A DNA stretch of 64,000 bases from an uncultured Bacteroidales bacterium (GTDB lineage Bacteria; Bacteroidota; Bacteroidia; Bacteroidales; F082), in assembly GCA_947303085.1 (NCBI GenBank), contig CAMYXP010000009.1, positions 46,803 through 110,802 of the forward strand. The letters are read 5' to 3'. Of this stretch, positions 37,959 through 45,633 are shown piece by piece. The translations under genes and the position numbers were made by a program. Numbering within the stretch: the first letter of the stretch is position 1; each line of letters opens with the position of its first letter. Under the pieces are notes generated by a model. That model worked only from the letters and a program-made list of their open reading frames with translations, did not search any database and was not told the DNA's origin.

Positions 37959-38831
37959 TCAATAAATTACAGAGCATTGACGCAGCGATGAGGCGTGAAA
38001 ATAGCCTACTGCCTCGCCTTCAGGATATATGTTTGTAGTCACATTTGACGGCGTTCCCATCATCGGATTGCTGCCTGTGCTGGATGCGATATCGGTGATG
38101 TAACCCGCGTAACCAAGCGGAATTGACCATAAATCCAACGTCACGGTATCGCCTCTGTGAACCACTTGTAAGCTGTCTTTCTGATTCAAAGCGCCTACCG
38201 GAAACTCGCCGGCGATGGAGACCATATACTGACCGTTGAAATAAATTCCGGAATACCCCATCGCATTAAAAAGCTCGCATTTTGTCAAGGTGTCGCCGCC
38301 AACATCCTCATTGTTGATTTTGACTCTTGCCATATAAAATATATCCGGGTCATCGAGAGTTTGGAAATAAGGATATACACCTAAATAGTCTTTGAGTTCT
38401 ATTGCGTTGAAAATCAATGTTTTAACTATTATAGAGTCGACAACTTCCACATTTTCGTTCATCTTCGATTGCGCATAGAAATGATGATGTCCGTTGATGT
38501 CGGAAAAGTCAACCGAGAGGTGATATTTGTGATGCGGTTCTCCGGCAAAAGTCTCAACCGAGAGATAATATCCGTTTTTGTCGGATTCCTCAAACCAGAT
38601 GGTGTCGGTGCCGTTGTCGACAACAAAAACAGTGGCATTTGAAATCATCGCCGGCTCGCCTCCGTAGAAAGGAGTGGTGCGGCTGATAATGATTTCGTGT
38701 TGCTTGTATTCGTCTGTAATTGAGCCACTTATGCCAACAAGCTGCTCGCCTTCAGGGGTGTCGATCATCATCTTCTCGGTGCAAGCCGAAAACCCGATTA
38801 AAGCTAATATTATTATGATGGTTTTTTTCAT
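37959..38831 (-). CDS. DUF4249 lipoprotein
   Basis: A 290-residue lipoprotein (lipobox 'FSAC') of the Bacteroidota DUF4249 family: the mature part begins 'LVGISGSITDEYKQHEIIIS' and has 'ISNATVFVVDNGTDTIWFEE' and 'DKNGYYLS'. DUF4249 genes nearly always follow a TonB-dependent receptor with a carboxypeptidase-like N-terminal domain, as here (3-nt gap). By analogy with SusD it may be the surface partner of the receptor, though ligands are unknown. Confidence 0.88.
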   Translation of the reverse strand: MKKTIIIILALIGFSACTEKMMIDTPEGEQLVGISGSITDEYKQHEIIISRTTPFYGGEPAMISNATVFVVDNGTDTIWFEESDKNGYYLSVETFAGEPHHKYHLSVDFSDINGHHHFYAQSKMNENVEVVDSIIVKTLIFNAIELKDYLGVYPYFQTLDDPDIFYMARVKINNEDVGGDTLTKCELFNAMGYSGIYFNGQYMVSIAGEFPVGALNQKDSLQVVHRGDTVTLDLWSIPLGYAGYITDIASSTGSNPMMGTPSNVTTNIYPEGEAVGYFHASSLRQCSVIY

Positions 38832-38834
38832 GTT

Positions 38835-41162
38835 TTAGAATTTGAAATTATATGATAATGAAGGAATTATGGAGAAAAGATATATCTTTTTCGTCTCCAG
38901 AGTGTTGTTGGAACTCGGGACGAATGTCACTGCCCAGGCGTTGTGACGTCCGTAGACGTTGTAAACCGACAGGTTCCACTCGCCTTGCCAACGCTCGTGT
39001 TGCTTGCCTTTCCATGTGAATGAAAGGTCGAGGCGGTGGTAGTCGGGATAGCGGCTTTGGTTGCGGTAACCGTTGTAAATGGCGTATGTCGAGCCGTGGT
39101 CGGTGTATTTTCCGTAAGGGTAGGTGATGGGCTGACCGGTGTTGTAGATCCAGTTGGCCGAGACGTCGATTTTGTCGTTAAACGCATAGTTTAAAACAAT
39201 GCTGATGCAATGCGGACGGTCGTAGGGCGAACGGTATTCCTGGTCGTGGCTGATGCCTTTGACAGTGCGGTATGCTCTGCTGTAAGTGTATGATATCCAG
39301 CCTGTTAGCTTTCCATGATTCTTTCTTACAATAAATTCGGCGCCGTAGGAACGTCCTTTTCCGACGCGTACCTCGCCGTCGACCAAAACATTGCCGTAGA
39401 AGTAAGCATCGTCAACAAAATCAATGACATCGGTGAGGTGTTTGTAGAATATTTCACAAGAAGTCTCGATGTCGTTGCCGCGGAAATTGCGGAAATAACC
39501 GAGAGCGAACTGGTCGCATTTCTGCGGTTTTATGTTAGGATTGGTCGGGAACCACATGTCGAAAGGCAACCCGCCCGTGGCATTGGTGGCGATTTGGGCA
39601 TATTGCACGGTTCTCGAATATGAAGCTTTTACTGATGATTTCGCGCTTAAGCGATACATCATCGCCAAGCGTGGCTCAAGGTTGACTTCAGTGTTGAAAA
39701 TCTCTCCAGAGCCATAAACTATCGAGTCGTAATACTTATAATTTTCGTCGAAGAGGTATAATGTCTCTTTTCCGATATTCTGATACATCGAGAGTCGGAG
39801 TCCGTATCTCACTGACAGAAAAGGAGTTATGTTGTGATCTTGCACATAATACAAGGCATATTCCAAAGCGTTGCGGTAAGCTTTTTCGTCGGATTCAACT
39901 TGCATAAACTGTGCCACGACGCCGGTTCTGTCTTCCAGCTCGCCTTGGTTATATCGGTGGTAAGTTGCTGTTATTCCGAACTTTGAGGTCATCTTGTCGT
40001 TCATCAGCCAGGTGAAGTCATATTTTGCCGTGTAATCTTTGATTCCAGCGCGGATGGTGAAATCGTAAGGCTTCATGTCGACATCGATGTTGTATCTGTA
40101 TTTAGTATAAAGAAACGACAAGTTCGATGTCAGTCTTGGGGTGAAAATATGGTTCCAACGCACTGTGGCCGTGGTGTTTCCGTAGCCTATGCCCATCATG
40201 TTTTTTATGGCGACACGGTCGTAGCCGTTGTAGGCCGAGATGTAAAGGCGGTTGTTTTTGTTGAAGACGTGGGTGATTTTCCCGTTAAGGTCGTAAAAAT
40301 AAATGCGGGTGTCTTTGAGCTGATTAATAATAAGAGGTGTGATGAGGCCTCCGTATGTTACGCGTCCGGCGAGCATCACCGCGGTGCGCTGCTTGTTGAA
40401 TGGTGTGTTGACCATCAGGCGGCTGGTGAGAATCCCGATGCCTCCGGTCATGGTGAAACGATCGGGTACCTCGTCTAAGGTCTTGATATCCAACACTGAA
40501 GAGAGTCGGCTGTCGTAGCTTGCCGGGATGTCGCCTTTGTAAAGAGTGGCGTCTTTAATAACGTCGTTGTTGAAAACCGAGAAGAATCCGAGGAAGTGCG
40601 AGGCATTATACACCGGTGCGTCGTCCAGGATGATGAGGTTCTGGTCCGGAGAGCCGCCGCGCACGCTGAAGCCTGACGAGCCTTCCGAGGCCGCTATGAC
40701 GCCAGGCAGCAGCTGTATTGCCTTGATGACGTCGACTTCGCCCATCAGTGCCGGTATCTTCCTGATTTTCACCATCTCAAGTTTCTGCACACTCATGGCA
40801 AGCTCGCGCACGTTGGCATCTTTTTTCTGACTCGACACCACCACCTTGTCGAGCATCTGTGACTCTATTTTAAGACTGATATTCAATCGTTTACGTGAGT
40901 TGTCGACCACGACTGTCTGCTCGACTGTGGTGTATCCTAGATATGAGAAACGAATCTTGTATTTGCCGGGTTTCAGCGGCAGGTCGTAGTAGCCGTTGTA
41001 GTTCGTCGTGGTGCCGATTTGCAGCGAATCGATGTAGATGGCCGCCTCGACGAGCAACTCACCACTGCCGTTATCCTTCACAACGCCGTAAATGCCCGAC
41101 TGCGCTGACATTTTTAAGCATGAAAGGATAAATATAATCAATAAGAGATATAGTTTTTTCAT
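38835..41162 (-). CDS. TonB-dependent outer membrane receptor with CarboxypepD_reg-like domain
   Basis: A 775-residue receptor. Signal peptide ('LLIIFILSCLKMSAQ'), then a CarboxypepD_reg-like beta-sandwich (~20-105; 'GIYGVVKDNGSGELLVEAAI'), a plug domain ('GVIAASEGSSGFSVRGGSPD', 'NLIILDDAPVYN') and a 22-strand barrel ending in 'SLSYNFKF', the terminal Phe recognised by the BAM machinery. It imports a ligand using TonB energy; the substrate is unknown. I chose the ATG at 41162 because the signal peptide begins there; the longer frame would run into the divergent gene. Confidence 0.92.
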   Translation of the reverse strand: MKKLYLLLIIFILSCLKMSAQSGIYGVVKDNGSGELLVEAAIYIDSLQIGTTTNYNGYYDLPLKPGKYKIRFSYLGYTTVEQTVVVDNSRKRLNISLKIESQMLDKVVVSSQKKDANVRELAMSVQKLEMVKIRKIPALMGEVDVIKAIQLLPGVIAASEGSSGFSVRGGSPDQNLIILDDAPVYNASHFLGFFSVFNNDVIKDATLYKGDIPASYDSRLSSVLDIKTLDEVPDRFTMTGGIGILTSRLMVNTPFNKQRTAVMLAGRVTYGGLITPLIINQLKDTRIYFYDLNGKITHVFNKNNRLYISAYNGYDRVAIKNMMGIGYGNTTATVRWNHIFTPRLTSNLSFLYTKYRYNIDVDMKPYDFTIRAGIKDYTAKYDFTWLMNDKMTSKFGITATYHRYNQGELEDRTGVVAQFMQVESDEKAYRNALEYALYYVQDHNITPFLSVRYGLRLSMYQNIGKETLYLFDENYKYYDSIVYGSGEIFNTEVNLEPRLAMMYRLSAKSSVKASYSRTVQYAQIATNATGGLPFDMWFPTNPNIKPQKCDQFALGYFRNFRGNDIETSCEIFYKHLTDVIDFVDDAYFYGNVLVDGEVRVGKGRSYGAEFIVRKNHGKLTGWISYTYSRAYRTVKGISHDQEYRSPYDRPHCISIVLNYAFNDKIDVSANWIYNTGQPITYPYGKYTDHGSTYAIYNGYRNQSRYPDYHRLDLSFTWKGKQHERWQGEWNLSVYNVYGRHNAWAVTFVPSSNNTLETKKIYLFSIIPSLSYNFKF

Positions 41163-41262
41163 AAGTAAATTATTGAAATGCAAAAATATAATTTTTTTTG
41201 AAAAAAGTGTTGTTTGTATTGAAATTAATGTCAATTTTGCCGAAAATAAACTGAACTTTAAG

Positions 41263-42426
41263 ATGAAGTATAATTTTGATGAAAAAATAAACCGTGCCGG
41301 CACTGAGAGTGTCAAATATGACTTGAGAGACAAGGTTTTCGGTAATCCTGATGTGATTCCGATGTGGGTCGCCGACATGGATTTCCGCACTCCTGATTTC
41401 GTTCGTGAGGCTGTGATAAACAGGGCTAAATATGACGTTTACGGCTACACTTTCCGCGAAGACGCATATTTTGAGGCTATTGCCAACTGGATCCGCCGTC
41501 GTCATCAGTGGGAGGTGAAAACCGAATGGATGACTTATACGCCTGGAGTAGTTGCTGCATTCAACATGGCTGTTATGGGACTGACGAAAGAAGGCGATGA
41601 GGTTATCATACAACCGCCTGTTTACCCGCCGTTTTTCCATGCTGTGGAGAGCCATAACCGCAAGCTGGTGCTAAACAATCTGATTGACACCGACGATGGT
41701 TTTGTGATGGATTATGAGCTATTGGAAAAGCAGGCTAAGACTGCTAAGATGTTGATACTCAGTAACCCGCATAATCCTGTCGGAAGATGTTGGACTCGGG
41801 AAGAATTGCAAAAATTAGGCGATATTTGCATGAAAAACAACGTTCTGGTGTTTTCCGACGAGATACATTGCGACTTGGTGCTGCCAGGATTCAAACACGT
41901 GCCTTTTGCCAGTATCTGCAAGGAGTTTGAGCAACACAGCCTTACCGCTCATGCGGCGAGCAAGACATTCAACCTAGCTGGAATGGCTACTTCGACAATC
42001 ATCATCCCGAACGACAAATTACGTAAGAAATACGTTGATTTTGTTGACAGTACGGAGATAAATTTGGGTAACATTTTCGGTAAGATTGCGACGAAGACGG
42101 CGATGGAGCAAGGGGAGGAGTGGCTTCAGCAGTTGTTACAATATATAAAAGGTAATGTTGATTACGTTGTGGATTATATTAATAAGGAGTTGCCGAAGAT
42201 TCGCGTTCACAGATCCCAGGCTACCTATATGCTATGGCTCGATTTTTCAGCCTATAATCTTGATAATGAATCGCTTAATCATAAGATGATTTTTGAAGCC
42301 GGACTAGGCTTGAATAACGGAAAGGAATTCGGCAAAGTGGGAGAGCAGTGTTTGAGAATCAACTTGGCCTGCCCGCGAAGTGTTGTCAAGGAGGCGATGA
42401 GGAGAATGAAGAAGGTGTTTGGTTAG
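41263..42426 (+). CDS. MalY/PatB-type PLP aminotransferase (C-S lyase)
   Basis: A 387-residue fold-type I PLP enzyme of the MalY/PatB group, typically cystathionine beta-lyases. It starts 'MKYNFDEKINRAGTESVKYD', has 'IPMWVADMDFRTP' near residue 40, 'SNPHNPVGRCWT' and the Schiff-base lysine in 'AASKTFNLAGM' (~235). Start chosen at 41263 from family alignment. It heads a plus-strand series of seven genes with short gaps or ATGA overlaps. The likely reaction is beta-elimination from cystathionine or cysteine S-conjugates. Confidence 0.9.
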   Translation: MKYNFDEKINRAGTESVKYDLRDKVFGNPDVIPMWVADMDFRTPDFVREAVINRAKYDVYGYTFREDAYFEAIANWIRRRHQWEVKTEWMTYTPGVVAAFNMAVMGLTKEGDEVIIQPPVYPPFFHAVESHNRKLVLNNLIDTDDGFVMDYELLEKQAKTAKMLILSNPHNPVGRCWTREELQKLGDICMKNNVLVFSDEIHCDLVLPGFKHVPFASICKEFEQHSLTAHAASKTFNLAGMATSTIIIPNDKLRKKYVDFVDSTEINLGNIFGKIATKTAMEQGEEWLQQLLQYIKGNVDYVVDYINKELPKIRVHRSQATYMLWLDFSAYNLDNESLNHKMIFEAGLGLNNGKEFGKVGEQCLRINLACPRSVVKEAMRRMKKVFG

Positions 42427-42450
42427 TAAACAAAACGTGTGATCAGTAAA

Positions 42451-42906
42451 ATGACAATTAACAACTATATCGAAAAACTTGGTTTGTTGCCTCATCCAGA
42501 AGGTGGCTATTATCGTCAGCTTTATGGTAACGATGCGACAGGGAAGAAGAATATTTCCACCATTTATTATATGCTAACTGCCAACGATGTTTCAGCGTTT
42601 CACAGACTGCATGGTGTGGTTGAAATATGGTATTATCATGACGGCGAGCCTCTTAATATTTATGTCATTGACCAAGATGGAAAATTGAGCGTCAATAATC
42701 TTTCAACCGAAAGTGAAATGCAGGTTGTCATCATGCCGGAACAATGGTTTGCTGCTGAAATTCCGTCAAAACAAGGATTTTGTCTCGTCGGATGTGCTGT
42801 CGGCCCCGCTTTCAGTTTTGAAAATTTTGAATTGGCAAAGAAATCAAATCTTCTTCAGCTATATCCACAACATAAAGAACTGATTGAGAGGTTAACAAAA
42901 GAATAA
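42451..42906 (+). CDS. DUF985 cupin-fold protein
   Basis: A 151-residue single-domain cupin of the DUF985 family: 'IEKLGLLPHPEGGYYRQLYG', 'ISTIYYMLTANDVSAFHRLHG', 'EIWYYHDGEPL' and 'GCAVGPAFSFENFELA'. Histidines in 'FHRLHG' and 'YHDG' would hold the metal. Function unknown; sugar-epimerase-like folds have been proposed for the group. Start taken at the ATG at 42451 rather than a GTG four codons earlier. It lies 24 nt after the aminotransferase and 2 nt before the YjbR-like gene. Confidence 0.88.
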   Translation: MTINNYIEKLGLLPHPEGGYYRQLYGNDATGKKNISTIYYMLTANDVSAFHRLHGVVEIWYYHDGEPLNIYVIDQDGKLSVNNLSTESEMQVVIMPEQWFAAEIPSKQGFCLVGCAVGPAFSFENFELAKKSNLLQLYPQHKELIERLTKE

Positions 42907-42908
42907 TT

Positions 42909-43256
42909 ATGAACATAGAGGACTTTCGTGAATACTGCCTTTCATTAGGCGATGTGGAGGAAAAGCTGCCATTCGCAAAGATGCCCGGAGGCGACTCTGT
43001 ACTGACCTTCTATGTCAATGGTCACACGTTTTGCTATTGCGATATCAACGGCTTTCGTTCCGTTATAGTCAAATGCCAAACTGAGCGCATCCCCGAGCTG
43101 ATGGAAATCAATGGAATATGTCCTCCTGACAACCACTTCAATTCAAAATATTGGATAGGAATAAATCCTTACACCGCTTCAGATGACCTGCTGAAAGACC
43201 TCACTCGCAACTCATACGAAATAGTTAAAGCTAAATACACTAAGAAAAGGAAATGA
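42909..43256 (+). CDS. MmcQ/YjbR family protein
   Basis: A 115-residue protein of the MmcQ/YjbR family (a 'double-wing' DNA-binding-like fold). Motifs: 'FREYCLSLGDVEEKLPF', 'VIVKCQTERIPELMEI' and 'NSKYWIGI', then a Lys-rich tail. Often encoded singly; physiological role unknown. It overlaps the next gene by 4 nt (ATGA), so the two are translationally coupled. Confidence 0.88.
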   Translation: MNIEDFREYCLSLGDVEEKLPFAKMPGGDSVLTFYVNGHTFCYCDINGFRSVIVKCQTERIPELMEINGICPPDNHFNSKYWIGINPYTASDDLLKDLTRNSYEIVKAKYTKKRK

Positions 43257-43486
43257 GCTGGACAATCGACACCACCAATATGTGCTCCCATTTGCAGAAG
43301 AAGCTGTTTGATGAGGATGGCGTTTATCATCATCTTTGGGAAGCTGTGCAAAATGATTTGGAACTGACTGCTGTGGTTAGATCAAGGCAGCTTCATATCT
43401 ATCGGAATGGGAAGAAGGTGTTGGTTCTCGCCGGAAAATCAGCTCCAAAAATAATTAGAGAAGATAAGATTTGCGATTTATTATGA
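43253..43486 (+). CDS. Small hypothetical protein (77 aa)
   Basis: A 77-residue soluble protein with one helix-rich half ('CSHLQKKLFDEDGVYHHLWE') and a beta-rich second half ('LHIYRNGKKVLVLAGKSAPK'). I do not recognise the family with confidence; the pattern 'aromatic-R-NGK' resembles the N-terminal part of some restriction-like or DUF proteins. Its ATGA overlaps with both neighbours argue that it is a real gene. Confidence 0.65.
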   Translation: MSWTIDTTNMCSHLQKKLFDEDGVYHHLWEAVQNDLELTAVVRSRQLHIYRNGKKVLVLAGKSAPKIIREDKICDLL

Positions 43487-43965
43487 AAACACTTAGAGAA
43501 ATATTCGGTTACACGCTCGGCGGCATTCTATTTGTGGGATTGCTGCCTTTCCTGATGTGGTTAGCGTCCTTAAAACCAGCATTATGGCCTGTGTCGATAG
43601 CTCAGATTATCATTTCAGCAGTATTCATCATCATAGGCTTGGCGCTGAGTGTATGGACTATAATCTACATGCGGCACAAAGGCGATGGTAACCCGATAGA
43701 TGCCTTTAACCATGAAATAGCAGCTCGAACTAAGCACCTGATGACTGACGGACCATACAAAATCAACAGAAATCCAATGTTAACAGGTATATTCATCTAT
43801 TTAATTGGTATCTGTATTTGGCTGTGGACGTGGCAATCGGTTGCTGTCTTCGTCGCTTTCGTTGCTATCATGTCAGTCCAGGTTTTCAGTGAAGAAAAAC
43901 GCCTCCTCCGTGACTTTGGACAGGAATACGAAGATTATAAAAAGAAAGTTGGAAGATATTTATGA
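43483..43965 (+). CDS. Isoprenylcysteine carboxyl methyltransferase-like membrane protein
   Basis: A 160-residue membrane protein with four hydrophobic helices and the ICMT/phospholipid-methyltransferase tail: 'TDGPYKINRNPMLTGIFIYL' and 'EEKRLLRDFGQEYEDYKKKV' are the SAM-binding signatures. Members methylate lipids or small molecules at the membrane. Start chosen at 43483, giving a 4-nt ATGA overlap with the preceding gene; it also overlaps the next small gene by ATGA. Confidence 0.88.
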   Translation: MKTLREIFGYTLGGILFVGLLPFLMWLASLKPALWPVSIAQIIISAVFIIIGLALSVWTIIYMRHKGDGNPIDAFNHEIAARTKHLMTDGPYKINRNPMLTGIFIYLIGICIWLWTWQSVAVFVAFVAIMSVQVFSEEKRLLRDFGQEYEDYKKKVGRYL

Positions 43966-44069
43966 AAAAACTATTACTAATTGCCTTGTTAATCACTGCA
44001 TTAACTGGCTGCAATGCAGGTATTCACACTGTATATATTGGTGAAGTCATAGGATCGTGGAGGAGATAA
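43962..44069 (+). CDS. Very small lipoprotein (35 aa)
   Basis: A 35-residue ORF starting with an ATGA overlap to the preceding methyltransferase gene and ending 3 nt before the next start. It reads MKKLLLIALLITALTGCNAG and then 15 residues ending 'GEVIGSWRR'. A perfect lipoprotein signal (lipobox LTGC) leaves a mature peptide of only about 19 residues. Translational coupling on one side and the tight fit on the other support a real gene rather than chance. Function unknown; it may be an entericidin-like or anchor peptide. Confidence 0.65.
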   Translation: MKKLLLIALLITALTGCNAGIHTVYIGEVIGSWRR

Positions 44070-44072
44070 ATC

Positions 44073-44876
44073 ATGTCTGAACACTGGCAAATATACGCTG
44101 ACTGGAATCCGTGGCACGGCTGCACAAAGATAAGCCCCGGCTGCAAATATTGCTATGTTTATCGCCAGGATGAAATGTATGGCAGCGAGTGGTCAAGCAG
44201 CGAATGCCGTAAGACTGGCAATTTTTACCTCCCGATAAAGAAAAAACGTGACAAATCATGGAAAATCGAGAGCGGTAAGATAGTTTTTACGTGTTTTACT
44301 TCAGATTTTCTTCTTAAAGATGCCGACCAGTGGCGGCCTGAATGCTGGGAGATGATAAAACGGCGCCGCGATCTCTGGTTCTTCTTCTTCACTAAGCGTA
44401 TCGACCGTTTCATGGAATGCATTCCCGACGATTGGGGCGACGGCTACAACAACGTAATTGTAGGTTGCACCGTTGAAAATCAGGAGATGGCTGACTATCG
44501 TTTGCCGATATTCCTTTCGCTTCCAATCAAGCATAAAACAATTATTGTTTCTCCAATTATTACGGCTGTAAATATTACATCCTATCTGAATGAAACCATT
44601 GAGGAGGTCTCGGTCGGTGGAGAGTCGGGCGTAAATGCACGCCCTTGCAACTACGACTGGATTCTCGACATCCGCAATCAATGCGTTGTAAAAGAAGTGC
44701 CATTCCGTTTTCACCAAACCGGTGCTCATTTTATAAAAGACGGAAAGATGTACCGGGTTCAACGATGCTATCAGCTTAGCCAGGCTCACAAAGCCAATAT
44801 CGACTACAAAATTGGTAGTTACCTCGTCCCTGAAAAGATAAAATTCGAATGGAAAGACAGTGATTATCACGATTAG
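44073..44876 (+). CDS. DUF5131 (phage Gp37/Gp68) family protein
   Basis: A 267-residue protein with 'YADWNPWHGCTKISPGCKYC' at the N terminus, the hallmark of the DUF5131/Gp37-Gp68 family. The cysteines are arranged C-x6-C-x2-C, which resembles a radical-SAM iron-sulfur site, and 'SVGGESGVNARPCNYDWI' is the family's second conserved block. Common in phages and mobile elements as well as chromosomes; the reaction is unknown. A good ribosome-binding site (GGAGGA) precedes it. It is the last gene of the operon, and the accessory island begins right after it. Confidence 0.88.
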   Translation: MSEHWQIYADWNPWHGCTKISPGCKYCYVYRQDEMYGSEWSSSECRKTGNFYLPIKKKRDKSWKIESGKIVFTCFTSDFLLKDADQWRPECWEMIKRRRDLWFFFFTKRIDRFMECIPDDWGDGYNNVIVGCTVENQEMADYRLPIFLSLPIKHKTIIVSPIITAVNITSYLNETIEEVSVGGESGVNARPCNYDWILDIRNQCVVKEVPFRFHQTGAHFIKDGKMYRVQRCYQLSQAHKANIDYKIGSYLVPEKIKFEWKDSDYHD

Positions 44877-44915
44877 AGTAGCGTAGTATTCTTGCCCGTC
44901 AAAAATATTGGAAAA

Positions 44916-45137
44916 GCCGTCAAAAATCAAAAAATTAAGCCTTAAACCACTGATATCCAGTTTTTTAAGGCTTATTTTTGTGTGACCCGCCTGGGGTATG
45001 TTTGGATGCAACACCGCTCTCTCCGCAATCCCAAATATTTCCTCGTAATCCTAATAAATATTAAACCTTTCGATTGCACAAAAACCAAAAAACAGATTTC
45101 TTTAGGCACTTATATAGTCACTTATTATCATAGTAAA
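44916..45137 (+). repeat. 222-bp module, copy 1
   Basis: This runs from the second repeat to just before the third. It contains the hairpin at 44936-44974, a 17-nt TGTGACCCGCCTGGGGT (44981-44997) resembling the 3' end of a tRNA read backwards, and an AT-rich tract with ATTAAACC and TTTCTTTAGGC. Copy 2 (45278-45499) has the same length and order but is clearly diverged. Confidence 0.75.
44936..44974. terminator. Hairpin 1 of the island's non-coding region, likely operon terminator
   Basis: The 11-bp arms TAAGCCTTAAA (44936-44946) and TTTAAGGCTTA (44964-44974) enclose a smaller palindrome ACTG...CAGT (44949-44961). It is preceded by A and followed by TTTTT, so it can end the DUF5131 operon. 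A diverged copy with the same nested design is at 45303-45333. Confidence 0.65.
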
Positions 45138-45277
45138 GCCGTCAAAAAAACTAGTAAAGCCGTCAAAAAAACTAGTAAAGCCGTCAAAAAAGTTTTAAAT
45201 CAAAAAATCATAAAAATTAATGAATTAATACATGGCCGTCAAAAATTATAAAAAGGCCGTCAAAAACATGTCAAAAA

Positions 45278-45499
45278 GCCGTCAAAAATCCCAATAAAAA
45301 AACCTTAAACGACTGATATTCAGTAATTTAAGGCTTGTTTCCCTGTGACCTGGCTGGGGTAAGCCTCGCTGCAACGACACCCCCTCTGCAATCCCCAGTA
45401 TTTCCTCGCATTCCCAATAAACATTAAACCTTCCGATTGCAAAAATTTCCAAAACCAAATTTCTTTAGGCGAACATATATCCACAACTTTTCATGGAAA
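45278..45499 (+). repeat. 222-bp module, copy 2
   Basis: Diverged copy of 44916-45137. Shared blocks in the same order include CTTAAAC, TTTAAGGCTT, TGTGACC, CTGGGGTA, TTTCCTCG, ATTAAACCTT and TTTCTTTAGGC. The nested hairpin (CCTTAAA 45303-45309 with TTTAAGG 45327-45333, inner ACTGA/TCAGT) is conserved although the bases between differ. No open reading frame of note occurs in either copy. Confidence 0.75.
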
Positions 45500-45579
45500 G
45501 CCGTCAAAAATAATAGTTTAGCCGTCAAAAATAGTCAATAAAAAAAGATGAAAAAAATTAAAAAAAGTCATTGATTTTC

Positions 45580-45610
45580 TTGGTAGTTACAATGATTTTT
45601 CGTATCTTTG
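45580..45610 (+). promoter_or_regulatory. Promoter of the tyrosine recombinase gene
   Basis: TTG at 45580-45582 and the -7 box TATCTTTG at 45603-45610, 20 nt apart. The leader contains ACTTAAAATTC (45616-45626), also found before the first HTH gene of the island (48153-48163). Confidence 0.6.
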
Positions 45611-45633
45611 CATTGACTTAAAATTCAATTACT

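Larger units (their letters stand above)
44895..45531 (+). repeat. Array of ten GCCGTCAAAAA direct repeats at ~21-bp spacing
   Basis: Copies start at 44895 (one mismatch), 44916, 45138, 45159, 45180, 45235, 45256, 45278, 45500 and 45521, all on the plus strand. They form clusters of 2, 3, 3 and 2; within clusters the period is 21 bp (once 22), two turns of the helix. The array ends about 100 bp before the tyrosine recombinase gene. Such phased repeats suit cooperative protein binding: arm-type sites of a recombinase or its accessory factors, or replication iterons. The arrangement is seen directly; the function is inferred. Confidence 0.85.

Noticed and set aside
41163..41390. N-terminal extension of the TonB-dependent receptor
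   Set aside because: The 76 extra residues precede a good signal peptide and would run across the divergent aminotransferase gene.
44981..45000. Complete tRNA gene in the island
   Set aside because: Only the last ~17 nt resemble a tRNA. There is no T loop, anticodon arm or 5' acceptor strand nearby.
44895..45531. CRISPR array
   Set aside because: The repeat unit is 11 bp with 10-bp near-identical spacers inside clusters and long gaps between clusters. No cas genes are present.
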